DNA from: Defluviimonas sp. SAOS-178_SWC
GTDB taxonomy: Bacteria > Pseudomonadota > Alphaproteobacteria > Rhodobacterales > Rhodobacteraceae
DNA: 64,000 nucleotides
NCBI RefSeq assembly: GCF_039830135.1
Contig: NZ_CP156081.1
Location: forward strand, 3,644,001-3,708,000
Direction: 5' to 3'
Shown here: in pieces, positions 35,387 through 43,952 of the stretch
Layout: every line of letters starts with the position of its first letter
Numbering within the stretch: the first letter of the stretch is position 1
Notes under the pieces: model-generated
What the model was told of the DNA's origin: nothing
Database searches by the model: none
Seen by the model: the letters and a program-made list of their open reading frames with translations, nothing else
Translations under genes and position numbers: made by a program

Positions 35387-36280
35387 ATGGGCGGCGAGAT
35401 CGGCTATCGGCGGGGTGTGATCCTCGTTTTTGCGGCGGCGGTGCTCTGGTCTCTCATGGGCCTCGCGATCCGGCTGATGGGCGATGCGGGGACATGGCAG
35501 GTGCTATTCTACCGCTCGCTCGGGCTGGTGCCGGTGCTTTTCGTGGTGATCTGGCACCGATCGGGCGGGCTTCCTTTCGCCCGCATCCGCAAGGCAGGCT
35601 GGCCAGGGCTCGTTGGCGGGACCGGCCTCGTCTTCGCCTTCTCGGGCGCGATCTTCGCGATCCAGACGACCACCGTCGCCAATGCCGTCTTCCTTTTTGC
35701 CGCCGCCCCCCTGATGACGGCGGTGATGGCCTGGCTTCTTCTGAAGGAACCGGTGCGGCCGGCGACATGGGGCGCCATCGCGCTGGCCGGGATCGGCATG
35801 TTCGTGATGGTGCGGGAAGGGCTCGCCATCGGCGCCGGAATCGGCAACCTCGCCGCCCTCTTGTCCTCGGTCGGCTTCGCCGCCTTCACGATCACGCTGC
35901 GCTGGGGACGGCTTGGCGACATGCTGCCCGCGGTCCTCATCGGAGGAACGCTCTCCATCCTCGTCGCCGCAGGCGTGATCGCGGCGCGCGGCGAAAGCTT
36001 CGCGCTTCCGCTCAGGTCGATCGGGATCGCGATGCTGATGGGCGTGGTGTTGCTCGGCCTCGGCATGGCGATCTACACGGCCGGAAGCCGCGTCGTGCCG
36101 GCGGCCGAGATCGGGCTTCTGTCGATGGCAGAAGTGATGCTGTCGCCGGTCTGGGTCTGGCTTTTCCTCGGCGAAAGTGCGAGTGCGGGCACCTTTGCCG
36201 GCGGCGCGGTCCTGCTGACCGCCATCGGCTTGAATGCCGCCACGGGCATGCGCCACCGGCCGCCGCCCCTGACGGTGTGA
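35387..36280 (+). CDS. DMT-superfamily (EamA) permease
   Basis: This 297-residue inner-membrane transporter has ten predicted helices in two EamA repeats of about 140 residues each. The repeats end in family-typical motifs (LKEPVRPATW in the first and FLGESASAGTF in the second). DMT permeases typically export amino acids or other metabolites. GGAGGGA precedes the ATG. It is convergent with the RpiR gene; the stop codons are adjacent (36278-36280 and 36281-36283). Confidence 0.88.
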   Translation: MGGEIGYRRGVILVFAAAVLWSLMGLAIRLMGDAGTWQVLFYRSLGLVPVLFVVIWHRSGGLPFARIRKAGWPGLVGGTGLVFAFSGAIFAIQTTTVANAVFLFAAAPLMTAVMAWLLLKEPVRPATWGAIALAGIGMFVMVREGLAIGAGIGNLAALLSSVGFAAFTITLRWGRLGDMLPAVLIGGTLSILVAAGVIAARGESFALPLRSIGIAMLMGVVLLGLGMAIYTAGSRVVPAAEIGLLSMAEVMLSPVWVWLFLGESASAGTFAGGAVLLTAIGLNAATGMRHRPPPLTV

Positions 36281-37153
36281 TCAGCGCGACCGCCTGAAGA
36301 ACCGCGCGCGGGCGTAGAGGTCCTCAAGCCGCTTCATCCGCGCCTGCGTCTCGTCCCAGGTCAGGGTCTGCACCGCCGCCAGAAGCGTTTCGATCAGAAC
36401 CTGGATGGCCACCGTCGAATCCCAGGCGGAGGGCGCCTCGATATGCGCCGAAAGCCGATACCGGGCGCGCTCGGCCGCCGGGGAGACCCATTGATCGGTG
36501 ATCAGGACGACCTCCGCCCCCTGATCGGCGGCAATCTCGACAAGGCTCAGAACGTTGTTCTCGTAGCGGCGGATGTCGAAGGCCAGGAGAATGTCGCCCG
36601 GCGCCAGGTCGATCAGCGCCGGCGGCCAGGCATTCGACATGCCGGAGATCAGCGTCACGTCGCGGCGGATGATCTTCATGTGGGTGACGAAATAATCCGC
36701 CATCGCATGAGTGATCCGCCCGCCCATGGCGAGGATCTTGCGATTCTTGTCGGCCATCAGCCGGGCGATGGCGTCGAACTCCGCATGGTCGATCTGGCCG
36801 AGTGTCGCTTGCAGGTTGCCCACCACCGCATCGGCGAAGCGATTGAGGATATGGGTGTCCGGCACGCCACCCGCCCAGCGGTCATGCTTGGCGATGGGCG
36901 AGATCAGGCGCTCCTCGACCTCGGACCGGACCACGGCCTGAAAATCCGGATAGCCCTTGTAGCCAAGCTTCTGCACCAGCCGCACCACCGTCGGCGTCGA
37001 GACGTCGGCGCTCTTCGCAAGCGCGGTGATGGAGCCGAGAACGGCCACGGGATAGTTCCGCGTGATATGGCTGGCCAGCTGACGCTCCGCCCGCGTGAGG
37101 TCATCGAAGCGGGCCTTGATCTGCTGTTCTATCGTCCGCACGGCACCTGGCAC
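36281..37153 (-). CDS. MurR/RpiR-family transcriptional regulator
   Basis: This 290-residue regulator has an N-terminal RpiR helix-turn-helix (about 1-77, with SADVSTPTVVRLVQKLGY) and a C-terminal SIS domain (about 125-265), which normally binds a phosphosugar or related ligand. It is divergent from the amidohydrolase-TRAP-ligase block and therefore the natural candidate to control it. A GAAATTTTC near-palindrome lies between them. Ligand is unknown. Confidence 0.9.
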   Translation of the reverse strand: MPGAVRTIEQQIKARFDDLTRAERQLASHITRNYPVAVLGSITALAKSADVSTPTVVRLVQKLGYKGYPDFQAVVRSEVEERLISPIAKHDRWAGGVPDTHILNRFADAVVGNLQATLGQIDHAEFDAIARLMADKNRKILAMGGRITHAMADYFVTHMKIIRRDVTLISGMSNAWPPALIDLAPGDILLAFDIRRYENNVLSLVEIAADQGAEVVLITDQWVSPAAERARYRLSAHIEAPSAWDSTVAIQVLIETLLAAVQTLTWDETQARMKRLEDLYARARFFRRSR

Positions 37154-37204
37154 TCAACGGCACTCCCTTACAGCCCGAGACGTTCGGGCCGCACTCCCGA
37201 AAGG

Positions 37205-37242
37205 ATTGTAACAGAAATTTTCGTTCAGAAAACATCTTGACA
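37205..37242. promoter_or_regulatory. Divergent control region between rpiR-like gene and amidohydrolase
   Basis: This AT-rich stretch carries GAAATTTTC (37214-37222), a near-palindrome. On the minus strand TACAAT (37205-37210) is a good -10 for the regulator. On the plus strand TTGACA (37237-37242) is a perfect -35, though its -10 is unclear. Confidence 0.4.
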
Positions 37243-37296
37243 GAAAGCGGGGCGACGGACGAGCCTTGAAGGGGTGAATCAGGGGGCATCGGGGAA

Positions 37297-38085
37297 ATGG
37301 TGGCGGCAGGAATTCAGGGCCTTCCGGTCGTGAAGACCGAGAACGGCGATGCGCCGGGGCCGTTCCTGATCGTCTGCGAACATGCGTCCAACAACTTTCC
37401 GCCGGCTTTCGGCACGCTCGGCCTCGGGCCCGAGGCGCGGGCCGCGCATATCGCCTGGGACCCGGGCGCACTGGGGGTCGCGCAACGGCTCGCCACCAAC
37501 CTTCACGCACCACTCGTCGCCGCCGGCATCTCTCGTCTGATCTACGATCTGAACCGGCCGCCGCATTCCGCCGGCGCGATGGCCGCGCGGAGCGAGACCT
37601 ACGACATTCCCGGCAACGCGGCTCTGACGCCGGCCGAGCGGCGGCGGCGGACCGAAGCCGTCTACCTGCCCTTCCACGCCGCCCTTCACGCCGAGATCGC
37701 GCGGCAGCTGGCGGCCGGCACGCCGCCGGTCATCGTCACGGTCCACAGTTTCACCCCGGTCTGGTTCGGCAAGCAGCGCGATGTCGAGTTCGGCATCATC
37801 CACGATGCCGACCCGGCTCTCGCCCGCGCGGTGCTGGCCGAGGCGAAAGCGCGCACCGGTCTCGATTGCCGCCTGAACGAGCCCTATTCGGTCGCCGACG
37901 AGGTGACGCACACGCTCCGGCTTCAGGCAACGCCCTACGGTCTTGCGAACGTGATGCTTGAGATCCGCAACGACCTGATCGCCGATGCCGAGGCCGAGCG
38001 CGCAATGGCCGATGGCCTCGCCCCGGTTCTTCGCGCCGCGCTTGCCGCGATTTCCCCGAAACCCGCGGAAAAGGCTGCGATTTGA
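37297..38085 (+). CDS. N-formylglutamate amidohydrolase family protein
   Basis: This 262-residue protein of the HutG-type family (PF05013) hydrolyses amide bonds on glutamate derivatives. CEHASNNFPP (about 28-37), IYDLNRP and VHSFTPV are the conserved zinc/substrate blocks. No histidine-degradation gene lies nearby; instead it heads a block with a TRAP transporter, a gamma-glutamyl ligase and two dehydrogenases. So it may cleave a gamma-glutamyl or other N-acyl-glutamate intermediate. That reading is inference. The TRAP gene starts one base after its stop. Confidence 0.85.
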   Translation: MVAAGIQGLPVVKTENGDAPGPFLIVCEHASNNFPPAFGTLGLGPEARAAHIAWDPGALGVAQRLATNLHAPLVAAGISRLIYDLNRPPHSAGAMAARSETYDIPGNAALTPAERRRRTEAVYLPFHAALHAEIARQLAAGTPPVIVTVHSFTPVWFGKQRDVEFGIIHDADPALARAVLAEAKARTGLDCRLNEPYSVADEVTHTLRLQATPYGLANVMLEIRNDLIADAEAERAMADGLAPVLRAALAAISPKPAEKAAI

Positions 38086-38086
38086 C

Positions 38087-38593
38087 ATGCCGAACTGGTG
38101 CCGCACCTATGTCCGTTCGATCGAGGCGCTGAACTATCGCGTCGGCCGGATGGCGATGTACCTGCTGTTCGTGATCATGGGCATCCTGCTCTGGTCGTCG
38201 ATCACGAAGATCATTCGCGTCCCGGCGATCTGGACGCTGGAGATGGCACAGTTCACGCTCGTCGCCTATTACCTTCTCGGCGCGCCCTATACGTTCCTTC
38301 TGGACACCAACGTACGGATGGACCTGCTCTACGCCCGGCTCCGCCCACGCACCCAGGCGTACTGGGACGTGTTCACGGTCTTCGCCCTGATATTCTACCT
38401 TTGCGTGATGCTCTACGGCGCCTTTGGAAGCACCGTCTATTCCTTCGAGACCTGGGAGCGGTCGCCGACCGGCTGGCGGCCGTATCTCTGGCCGATCAAG
38501 ACCATCATCTGCATCAGCTTCGTCCTGATGATCCTTCAGGCCATCGCGCATCTGATCCGCGACTTCGCGATCATCCGCGGCAAGGAAATCTGA
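38087..38593 (+). CDS. dctQ: TRAP transporter small permease (DctQ type)
   Basis: This 168-residue four-helix membrane subunit of a tripartite ATP-independent periplasmic transporter has an N-terminus with a basic/aromatic cytoplasmic leader, helices at about 22-40, 55-75, 95-115 and 140-160. It pairs with the large permease, whose gene overlaps by one base (TGATG). TRAP systems use a sodium gradient and a periplasmic binding protein to import organic acids, betaines and related solutes. Confidence 0.9.
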   Translation: MPNWCRTYVRSIEALNYRVGRMAMYLLFVIMGILLWSSITKIIRVPAIWTLEMAQFTLVAYYLLGAPYTFLLDTNVRMDLLYARLRPRTQAYWDVFTVFALIFYLCVMLYGAFGSTVYSFETWERSPTGWRPYLWPIKTIICISFVLMILQAIAHLIRDFAIIRGKEI

Positions 38594-39912
38594 TGTCTTA
38601 CGAGTCGATTGCGGTCCTCATGTTCTCGACCATGCTCCTGATGATGATCACGGGGCAGCGGGTCTTCGGCGCCATCGGCTTCGTCGCGGTCGTCGCGGCG
38701 ATCTCCCTCTGGGGGCCGGGCGGGTCCGACATGGGCTTTTCGTCGGTGATGAAACTGATGAAGTGGAACTCGCTCCTGACGCTGCCGATGTTCGTCTTCA
38801 TGGGCTATGTGATGAGCGAAAGCCGTCTGGCCGAGGATCTTTACAAGATGTTCCACGTCTGGTTCGGGCCTTTACCGGGCGGACTGGCGGTCGGGACGAT
38901 CATGCTGATGGTGATGATCTCGGCGATGAACGGTCTGTCGGTCGCCGGCATGGCGATCGGCGCCACGATCGCGTTGCCGGAACTCGTGAAGCGCAACTAC
39001 GACAAGCTGATGATCTCGGGCGTGATCCAGGGCGGGTCCAGCCTCGGGATCCTGATTCCGCCCTCGGTCGTGCTGGTGCTCTTCGCCCAGATCGCGCGGC
39101 AACCCGTCAGCCAGCTCTGGCTCGCCGGGCTGCTGCCGGGACTTCTGATGGCCTCGCTCTTCGTTGTCTACATCGTGACCCGCTGCTGGCTGAACCCTTC
39201 CCTCGCCCCCAAGATGACGGCGGAGGAACGGGCCGAGGTCAGCTGGCCCGAACGCATCCGGCTTCTGCGCGCGGGGCTTTTGCCGCTGGTGATCTTCGGC
39301 GCGATGATGATCCCCTTCATCAAAGGCTGGACGAGTCTCACCGAAGCCTCGGTGGTCGGCGCGCTGACGGCCGTCGGCGCGGCGGTGATCAAGGGCCGCT
39401 TCACCCGCGAAGTGTTCGAGGTTGCGACACGCAGCACGCTCGCCATCACCACCATGTTCATGCTGATCATCATGGCGGCCCTGTCGTTCGGGGCGGTTTT
39501 CGACGGGCTCGGCGCCGGCCGGGCAATCGAGAATTTCTTCATCCGCGACCTCGGGCTGACGGCCTGGGAAGTGCTGATCCTGATGCAGCTCAGCTTCCTG
39601 ATCATGGGGATGTTCCTCGACGATACCGCGATGCTGGTGATCGTCGCGCCGATTTATGTCGGGCTTGCCAAGGCGCTCGGCTTCGACCTGATCTGGTACG
39701 GCATCCTCTACACGATCACCTGCCAGATCGCCTATCTGACACCGCCCTTCGGCTACAACCTCTTCCTCATGCGCGCCATGGCCCCGTCCGATTTCACCCT
39801 GCCGATGATCTATCGCTCGGTCTTTCCGTTCGTCGCGGTCATGGTCATCACGCTGATCGTCGTGATGGTCTTCCCCGAGATCGCGCTGTGGCTGCCTGAG
39901 GTCCTGCTATGA
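38593..39912 (+). CDS. dctM: TRAP transporter large permease (DctM type)
   Basis: This is a 439-residue, roughly twelve-helix DctM subunit. Family motifs include MFVFMGYVM, SVAGMAIGATIALPEL, GSSLGILIPPSVVLVL and YLTPPFGYNLF. It forms the ion-coupled channel with DctQ. ATG 38593 overlaps the dctQ stop. The binding protein follows 55 bases later, giving the dctQ-dctM-dctP order. Confidence 0.93.
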   Translation: MSYESIAVLMFSTMLLMMITGQRVFGAIGFVAVVAAISLWGPGGSDMGFSSVMKLMKWNSLLTLPMFVFMGYVMSESRLAEDLYKMFHVWFGPLPGGLAVGTIMLMVMISAMNGLSVAGMAIGATIALPELVKRNYDKLMISGVIQGGSSLGILIPPSVVLVLFAQIARQPVSQLWLAGLLPGLLMASLFVVYIVTRCWLNPSLAPKMTAEERAEVSWPERIRLLRAGLLPLVIFGAMMIPFIKGWTSLTEASVVGALTAVGAAVIKGRFTREVFEVATRSTLAITTMFMLIIMAALSFGAVFDGLGAGRAIENFFIRDLGLTAWEVLILMQLSFLIMGMFLDDTAMLVIVAPIYVGLAKALGFDLIWYGILYTITCQIAYLTPPFGYNLFLMRAMAPSDFTLPMIYRSVFPFVAVMVITLIVVMVFPEIALWLPEVLL

Positions 39913-39967
39913 CACCCAAGTCCAGACCCCAACCAAGGGGCACCCATCTGCAACAAGGAGAGACACG

Positions 39968-41005
39968 ATGACCACAAGACGCAAGTTTCTGACCACGGGC
40001 GCGCTCGCCGCCGGCGCGGCGACCCTCGCGGCCCCTGCGGTCCGGGCCCAGGCGCCGATCAAGTGGCGGCTTCAGACCTATGCCGGCGCGGCCCTTGGCG
40101 CCGAGGTGATCCAGCCAGCGATCGAGGCGTTCAACACCATCGCCGACGGCCAGATGGAGATCGAGCTCTTCTTCTCGGACCAGCTTGTGCCGACGTCCGA
40201 ACTGTTCCGCGCGATGCAGAACGGCACGATCGACGCAGTCCAGTCGGATGACGACAGCATGGCCTCGCCGACGGAGGTGACCGTCTTCGGCGGCTACTTC
40301 CCGCTGGCGCTGCGCTACTCGCTCGACGTGCCCGCGCTCTTCAACCACTACGGTCTCGACGAGATCTGGAAGGAGGAATACGCCAAGGTCGGGATCAAGC
40401 ACATCTCGGCCGGGTCGTGGGATCCTTGCCACTTCTCCATGAAGGATCCGGTAACCAAGCTGGCCGACCTTCAGGGCAAGCGCGTCTTCACCTTCCCGAC
40501 CGCCGGCCGTTTCCTCGCGCAGTTCGGCGTCGTGCCGGTCACGCTGCCGTGGGAAGACATCGAGATCGCGCTGCAGACGGGCGAGCTCGACGGCGTCGCA
40601 TGGTCGGGCATCACCGAGGTCTATACCGCGTCTTGGGCCAAGCTCGCGCCGAATTTCCTGACCAACAACATCTCCGGCGCCTGGATCGGCCACTTCTTCG
40701 CCAATATGGAACGCTGGGACGCGGTGCCGCCGCATCTGCAACTGCTGATGCAGACCTGCTTCGAGCAGTCGCACTATTACCGCCAGCACTGGTACTGGGC
40801 CGGCGAGGCGCGGCTTCGGGTCGAGGGCGCGGAGACCAAGCTGACCTCCATCTCCGACGAGGAATGGGCGACGGTCGAGGAAGCCGCGCGGAAGTTCTGG
40901 GAAGAGATCGCGGCCGAAAGCGAGACCAAGGCCAAGGTCGTCGGCATCATCGAGAAGTACAACGAGACGATGGTGAAGGCCGGGCGGCCCTACCGCAACG
41001 TCTGA
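39968..41005 (+). CDS. dctP: TRAP transporter substrate-binding protein (DctP type)
   Basis: This is a 345-residue periplasmic receptor of the DctP family. The N-terminus carries a twin-arginine-type signal (RRKFL, then a hydrophobic Ala-rich stretch to about 28), as is usual for many TRAP receptors. Family segments such as GKRVFTFPTAGRFL and SGITEVYTASWAKL are present, with a binding-site Arg-equivalent region near 175-180. It resembles receptors for larger organic acids rather than the C4-dicarboxylate type, but the ligand cannot be fixed. A terminator hairpin follows. Confidence 0.9.
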   Translation: MTTRRKFLTTGALAAGAATLAAPAVRAQAPIKWRLQTYAGAALGAEVIQPAIEAFNTIADGQMEIELFFSDQLVPTSELFRAMQNGTIDAVQSDDDSMASPTEVTVFGGYFPLALRYSLDVPALFNHYGLDEIWKEEYAKVGIKHISAGSWDPCHFSMKDPVTKLADLQGKRVFTFPTAGRFLAQFGVVPVTLPWEDIEIALQTGELDGVAWSGITEVYTASWAKLAPNFLTNNISGAWIGHFFANMERWDAVPPHLQLLMQTCFEQSHYYRQHWYWAGEARLRVEGAETKLTSISDEEWATVEEAARKFWEEIAAESETKAKVVGIIEKYNETMVKAGRPYRNV

Positions 41006-41015
41006 CAACGACCCG

Positions 41016-41044
41016 CCGGGCGGCGGAGCACCGCCGCCCGGTTT
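41016..41044 (+). terminator. Terminator hairpin after the TRAP receptor gene
   Basis: CCGGGCGGCGG (41016-41026) pairs perfectly with CCGCCGCCCGG (41031-41041) over a four-base AGCA loop, followed by TTT. This separates the TRAP genes from the ligase/dehydrogenase genes. Confidence 0.75.
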
Positions 41045-41085
41045 CGCGACCGCGACCGAGACACCCATCTGCGCCCTATCGGGCA

Positions 41086-41097
41086 ATTTGATCAAAT
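41086..41097. promoter_or_regulatory. ATTTGATCAAAT palindrome before the glutamine-synthetase-like gene
   Basis: A perfect 12-base palindrome lies 64 bases before the start codon in a locally AT-rich pocket. It is a good candidate operator for the ligase/dehydrogenase unit. The regulator is unknown. Confidence 0.45.
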
Positions 41098-41160
41098 GTT
41101 AGAACCACGGGTAAGGCGGGGCGCGAATCCACGCCACCGACGCAAACAGGGAGAGGCTGA

Positions 41161-42525
41161 ATGCCCGCAAATCTGACATTCGACGCGCTGAAGAAAGCCG
41201 TCGCCGGTGGCGAGATCGACACCGTACTCGCCTGCTTCCCGGACATGCAGGGAAGGCTGATGGGCAAGCGCTTCGTCGCGCGGCACTTCATCGACGGCGC
41301 CTGGGAAGAGACGCATTGCTGCAATTACCTCCTCGCCGTCGATGTCGAGATGTACACGGTGCCGGGCTACAAGTCGGCGAGTTGGTCGAAGGGCTACGGC
41401 GACTACGTCCTGAAACCCGACCTTTCGACCTTGCGCCATATTCCTTGGCTCGAAGGCACGGCGATGGTGCTTTGCGACCTGCTCGACCACCACACGCACG
41501 AAGAGGTCGCCGTTTCCCCGCGTGCGATCCTCAAGCGGCAGGTGGCGCGGGCGAAGGCGATGGGCTTTGACGCGATGATGGCGACGGAACTGGAGTTCTT
41601 CCTGTTCCAGGACAGCTACGACGACCTCAACGACCGCAACTACCAGAACCTCCAGCCGCTCGGGCGGCACAATATCGACTACTCGATCTTCGGCACAACC
41701 AAGGAAGAAAGCGTGATGCGGGCGATCCGCAACGGGCTTTGGGACGCGGGAATTCCGATCGAGAATTCCAAGGGCGAGGCGGAGGTCGGGCAGGAAGAGA
41801 TCAACGCGAAATATTCCGATGCGCTCGATACCTGCGACATGCATGCGATCATCAAGAACGGCGTGAAGGAGATCGCGTTCCAGCACGGCCGCGCCGCGAC
41901 CTTCATGGCGAAGTACAGCCACGAACGCGCCGGCTCGTCGAGCCATGTCCACCAGTCGCTCTGGAAGAACGGCAAGCCCGCCTTCCGGGACGAGAAGGAC
42001 CCGCACGGCATGTCCGACCTGATGAAGCACTACATCGCCGGACAGCTCGCCTACGCGCGGGAGATCACGCCGCTTCTCGCGCCCTATATCAACAGCTACA
42101 AACGCTTTGTCGTGGGGATGTTCGCGCCGACGAAGGCGGTCTGGTCGCTCGACAACCGCACGGCGGGCTTCCGCGTCTGCGGCGAAGGCACCAAGGCGAT
42201 CCGCGTCGAATGCCGGATCGGCGGCGCCGACCTCAACCCCTACATGGCTTGCGCCGGTCTATTGGCGGCGGGGCTGGCCGGGATCGAGCAGAAGCTGGAA
42301 CTGGAACCCGCGATCGCCGGTGATATCTATCACGCCAAGAGGGTGCGCGAGATCCCGCACACGCTGGGCGAGGCGGCCGACCTGATGAGCAAGTCGAAGA
42401 TGCTGCGCGCGGCCTTCGGTGACGATGTCGTGGACCATTACACCCGCGCCGCCCGCTGGGAGATCGAGGAACAGAACCGCGTCGTGACCGACTGGGAAGT
42501 GAAGCGGGGATTTGAGCGGCTCTAA
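41161..42525 (+). CDS. Glutamine-synthetase-family gamma-glutamyl amide ligase (PuuA-like)
   Basis: This 454-residue ATP-dependent ligase joins the gamma-carboxyl of glutamate to an amine. Metal and substrate residues of the GS fold are visible: ELEFFLF, GEAEVGQEE, HVHQSLW, RTAGFRVCGEG and RVECRIGGADLNPY. It lacks the adenylylation-site region and N-terminal features of assimilatory GlnA and is closer to gamma-glutamylputrescine or gamma-glutamylethanolamide synthetases. An aldehyde and an alcohol dehydrogenase gene follow in the same direction, supporting a catabolic role on an amino alcohol or diamine. The exact amine is not readable. Confidence 0.85.
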   Translation: MPANLTFDALKKAVAGGEIDTVLACFPDMQGRLMGKRFVARHFIDGAWEETHCCNYLLAVDVEMYTVPGYKSASWSKGYGDYVLKPDLSTLRHIPWLEGTAMVLCDLLDHHTHEEVAVSPRAILKRQVARAKAMGFDAMMATELEFFLFQDSYDDLNDRNYQNLQPLGRHNIDYSIFGTTKEESVMRAIRNGLWDAGIPIENSKGEAEVGQEEINAKYSDALDTCDMHAIIKNGVKEIAFQHGRAATFMAKYSHERAGSSSHVHQSLWKNGKPAFRDEKDPHGMSDLMKHYIAGQLAYAREITPLLAPYINSYKRFVVGMFAPTKAVWSLDNRTAGFRVCGEGTKAIRVECRIGGADLNPYMACAGLLAAGLAGIEQKLELEPAIAGDIYHAKRVREIPHTLGEAADLMSKSKMLRAAFGDDVVDHYTRAARWEIEEQNRVVTDWEVKRGFERL

Positions 42526-42563
42526 CGCCGTATGAGGCGCGGTGTGCGCCAAGTGAGGACGAC

Positions 42564-43952
42564 ATGACCAAGATGATCCAATGTATCTCGCCCGTCGACG
42601 GGCGGGTCTATGCCGAGCGTCCGGCCCTGACGCTGGCCGAGGCGGAGGCCTGTGTCGCGCGCGCCAGGGCCGCCCAGCACGGCTGGGCCGAGCGGCCGCT
42701 GGAGGAGCGCATCGCGCTTGTGAAGGCGGGGGTCGCGAAGCTCAACGAGATGAAGGCGCGCGTGGTCGAGGAGCTGGCCTGGCAGATGGGCCGCCCGACC
42801 CGCTATGGCGGCGAATTCGGCGGCGTCGACGACCGCACCAACTACATGGCCGAGATTGCGGCCGACACTCTTGCGCCGATGGTCGTGGAGAACTCCAACC
42901 TCTTCGAGCGCCGGATAGAGCGCGAGCCGCACGGGATCGTCTTCATCGTGGCGCCCTGGAACTATCCCTACCTTACCACGATCAATACGCTGGCCCCGGC
43001 CCTCATCGCCGGGAATGCGGTCATTCTGAAGCACGCGACCCAGACGCTGCTTGTGGGTGAACGGCTGGCCGAGGCCTTCCACGCCGCCGGTGTGCCCGAG
43101 GACGTGTTCCAGAACGTCGTTCTCGACCACCAGGTGACCGAGGACCTGATCGGCCAGCGCGCCTTCGGCTTCGTGAACTTCACCGGCTCCGTCGGGGGCG
43201 GCGTGGCGATGGAGAAAGCGGCGGCGGGGACGTTCACGGCGCTCGGGCTCGAGCTTGGCGGCAAGGATCCGGGCTATGTCATGGACGACGCCGATCTCGA
43301 CGCCGCCGTCGACAGCCTGATGGATGGCGCGATGTACAATGCCGGCCAGTGCTGCTGCGGGATCGAGCGGATCTATGTGCATGAAAGCCTCTACGACGCA
43401 TTCGTCGAAAAGGCCGTGGCCTGGGTCAAGGCGCTGAAACTCGGCAGCCCCTTCGAAGCCTCGACGACGCTCGGCCCGATGGCCAACAGGCGCTTTGCCG
43501 ACACCGTCCGCGGCCAGATCGCCGATGCGATCACCGATGGCGCGACGGCGCTCATCGACCCCGCGCTTTTCCCCGAGGATGACGGCGGCGCCTACCTCGC
43601 ACCGCAGATCCTCGTGAACGTCAACCACGAGATGCGAGTGATGCGCGAGGAAAGCTTCGGCCCCGTGGTCGGCATCATGCCGGTGAAGGACGACGATCAC
43701 GCCATCGCGATGATGAACGATTGCGACTACGGCCTGACCGCCTCGCTCTGGACCGCCGACAGCGCACGGGCCGCGCGGATCGGCCGGCAGCTGGAGACCG
43801 GGACGGTGTTCCAGAACCGCTGCGACTACCTCGACCCCGCGCTCTGCTGGACCGGCTGCAAGGATACCGGGCGCGGCGCCGCACTCTCTCCCCTGGGCTT
43901 CCAATCGGTCACGCGGCCGAAATCCTACCATCTCAAGAAGGTGACGAAATGA
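42564..43952 (+). CDS. Aldehyde dehydrogenase family protein
   Basis: This 462-residue NAD(P)-dependent aldehyde dehydrogenase has the oxyanion Asn133 (PWNY), general base Glu230 (LELGGK) and catalytic Cys264 in the NAGQCC motif all present. It oxidises an aldehyde to the acid. It lies 38 bases after the ligase and overlaps the alcohol dehydrogenase gene by four bases, so an alcohol-to-aldehyde-to-acid sequence is likely. Three consecutive cysteines (263-265) at the active site are slightly unusual but seen in some ALDH groups. Confidence 0.92.
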   Translation: MTKMIQCISPVDGRVYAERPALTLAEAEACVARARAAQHGWAERPLEERIALVKAGVAKLNEMKARVVEELAWQMGRPTRYGGEFGGVDDRTNYMAEIAADTLAPMVVENSNLFERRIEREPHGIVFIVAPWNYPYLTTINTLAPALIAGNAVILKHATQTLLVGERLAEAFHAAGVPEDVFQNVVLDHQVTEDLIGQRAFGFVNFTGSVGGGVAMEKAAAGTFTALGLELGGKDPGYVMDDADLDAAVDSLMDGAMYNAGQCCCGIERIYVHESLYDAFVEKAVAWVKALKLGSPFEASTTLGPMANRRFADTVRGQIADAITDGATALIDPALFPEDDGGAYLAPQILVNVNHEMRVMREESFGPVVGIMPVKDDDHAIAMMNDCDYGLTASLWTADSARAARIGRQLETGTVFQNRCDYLDPALCWTGCKDTGRGAALSPLGFQSVTRPKSYHLKKVTK

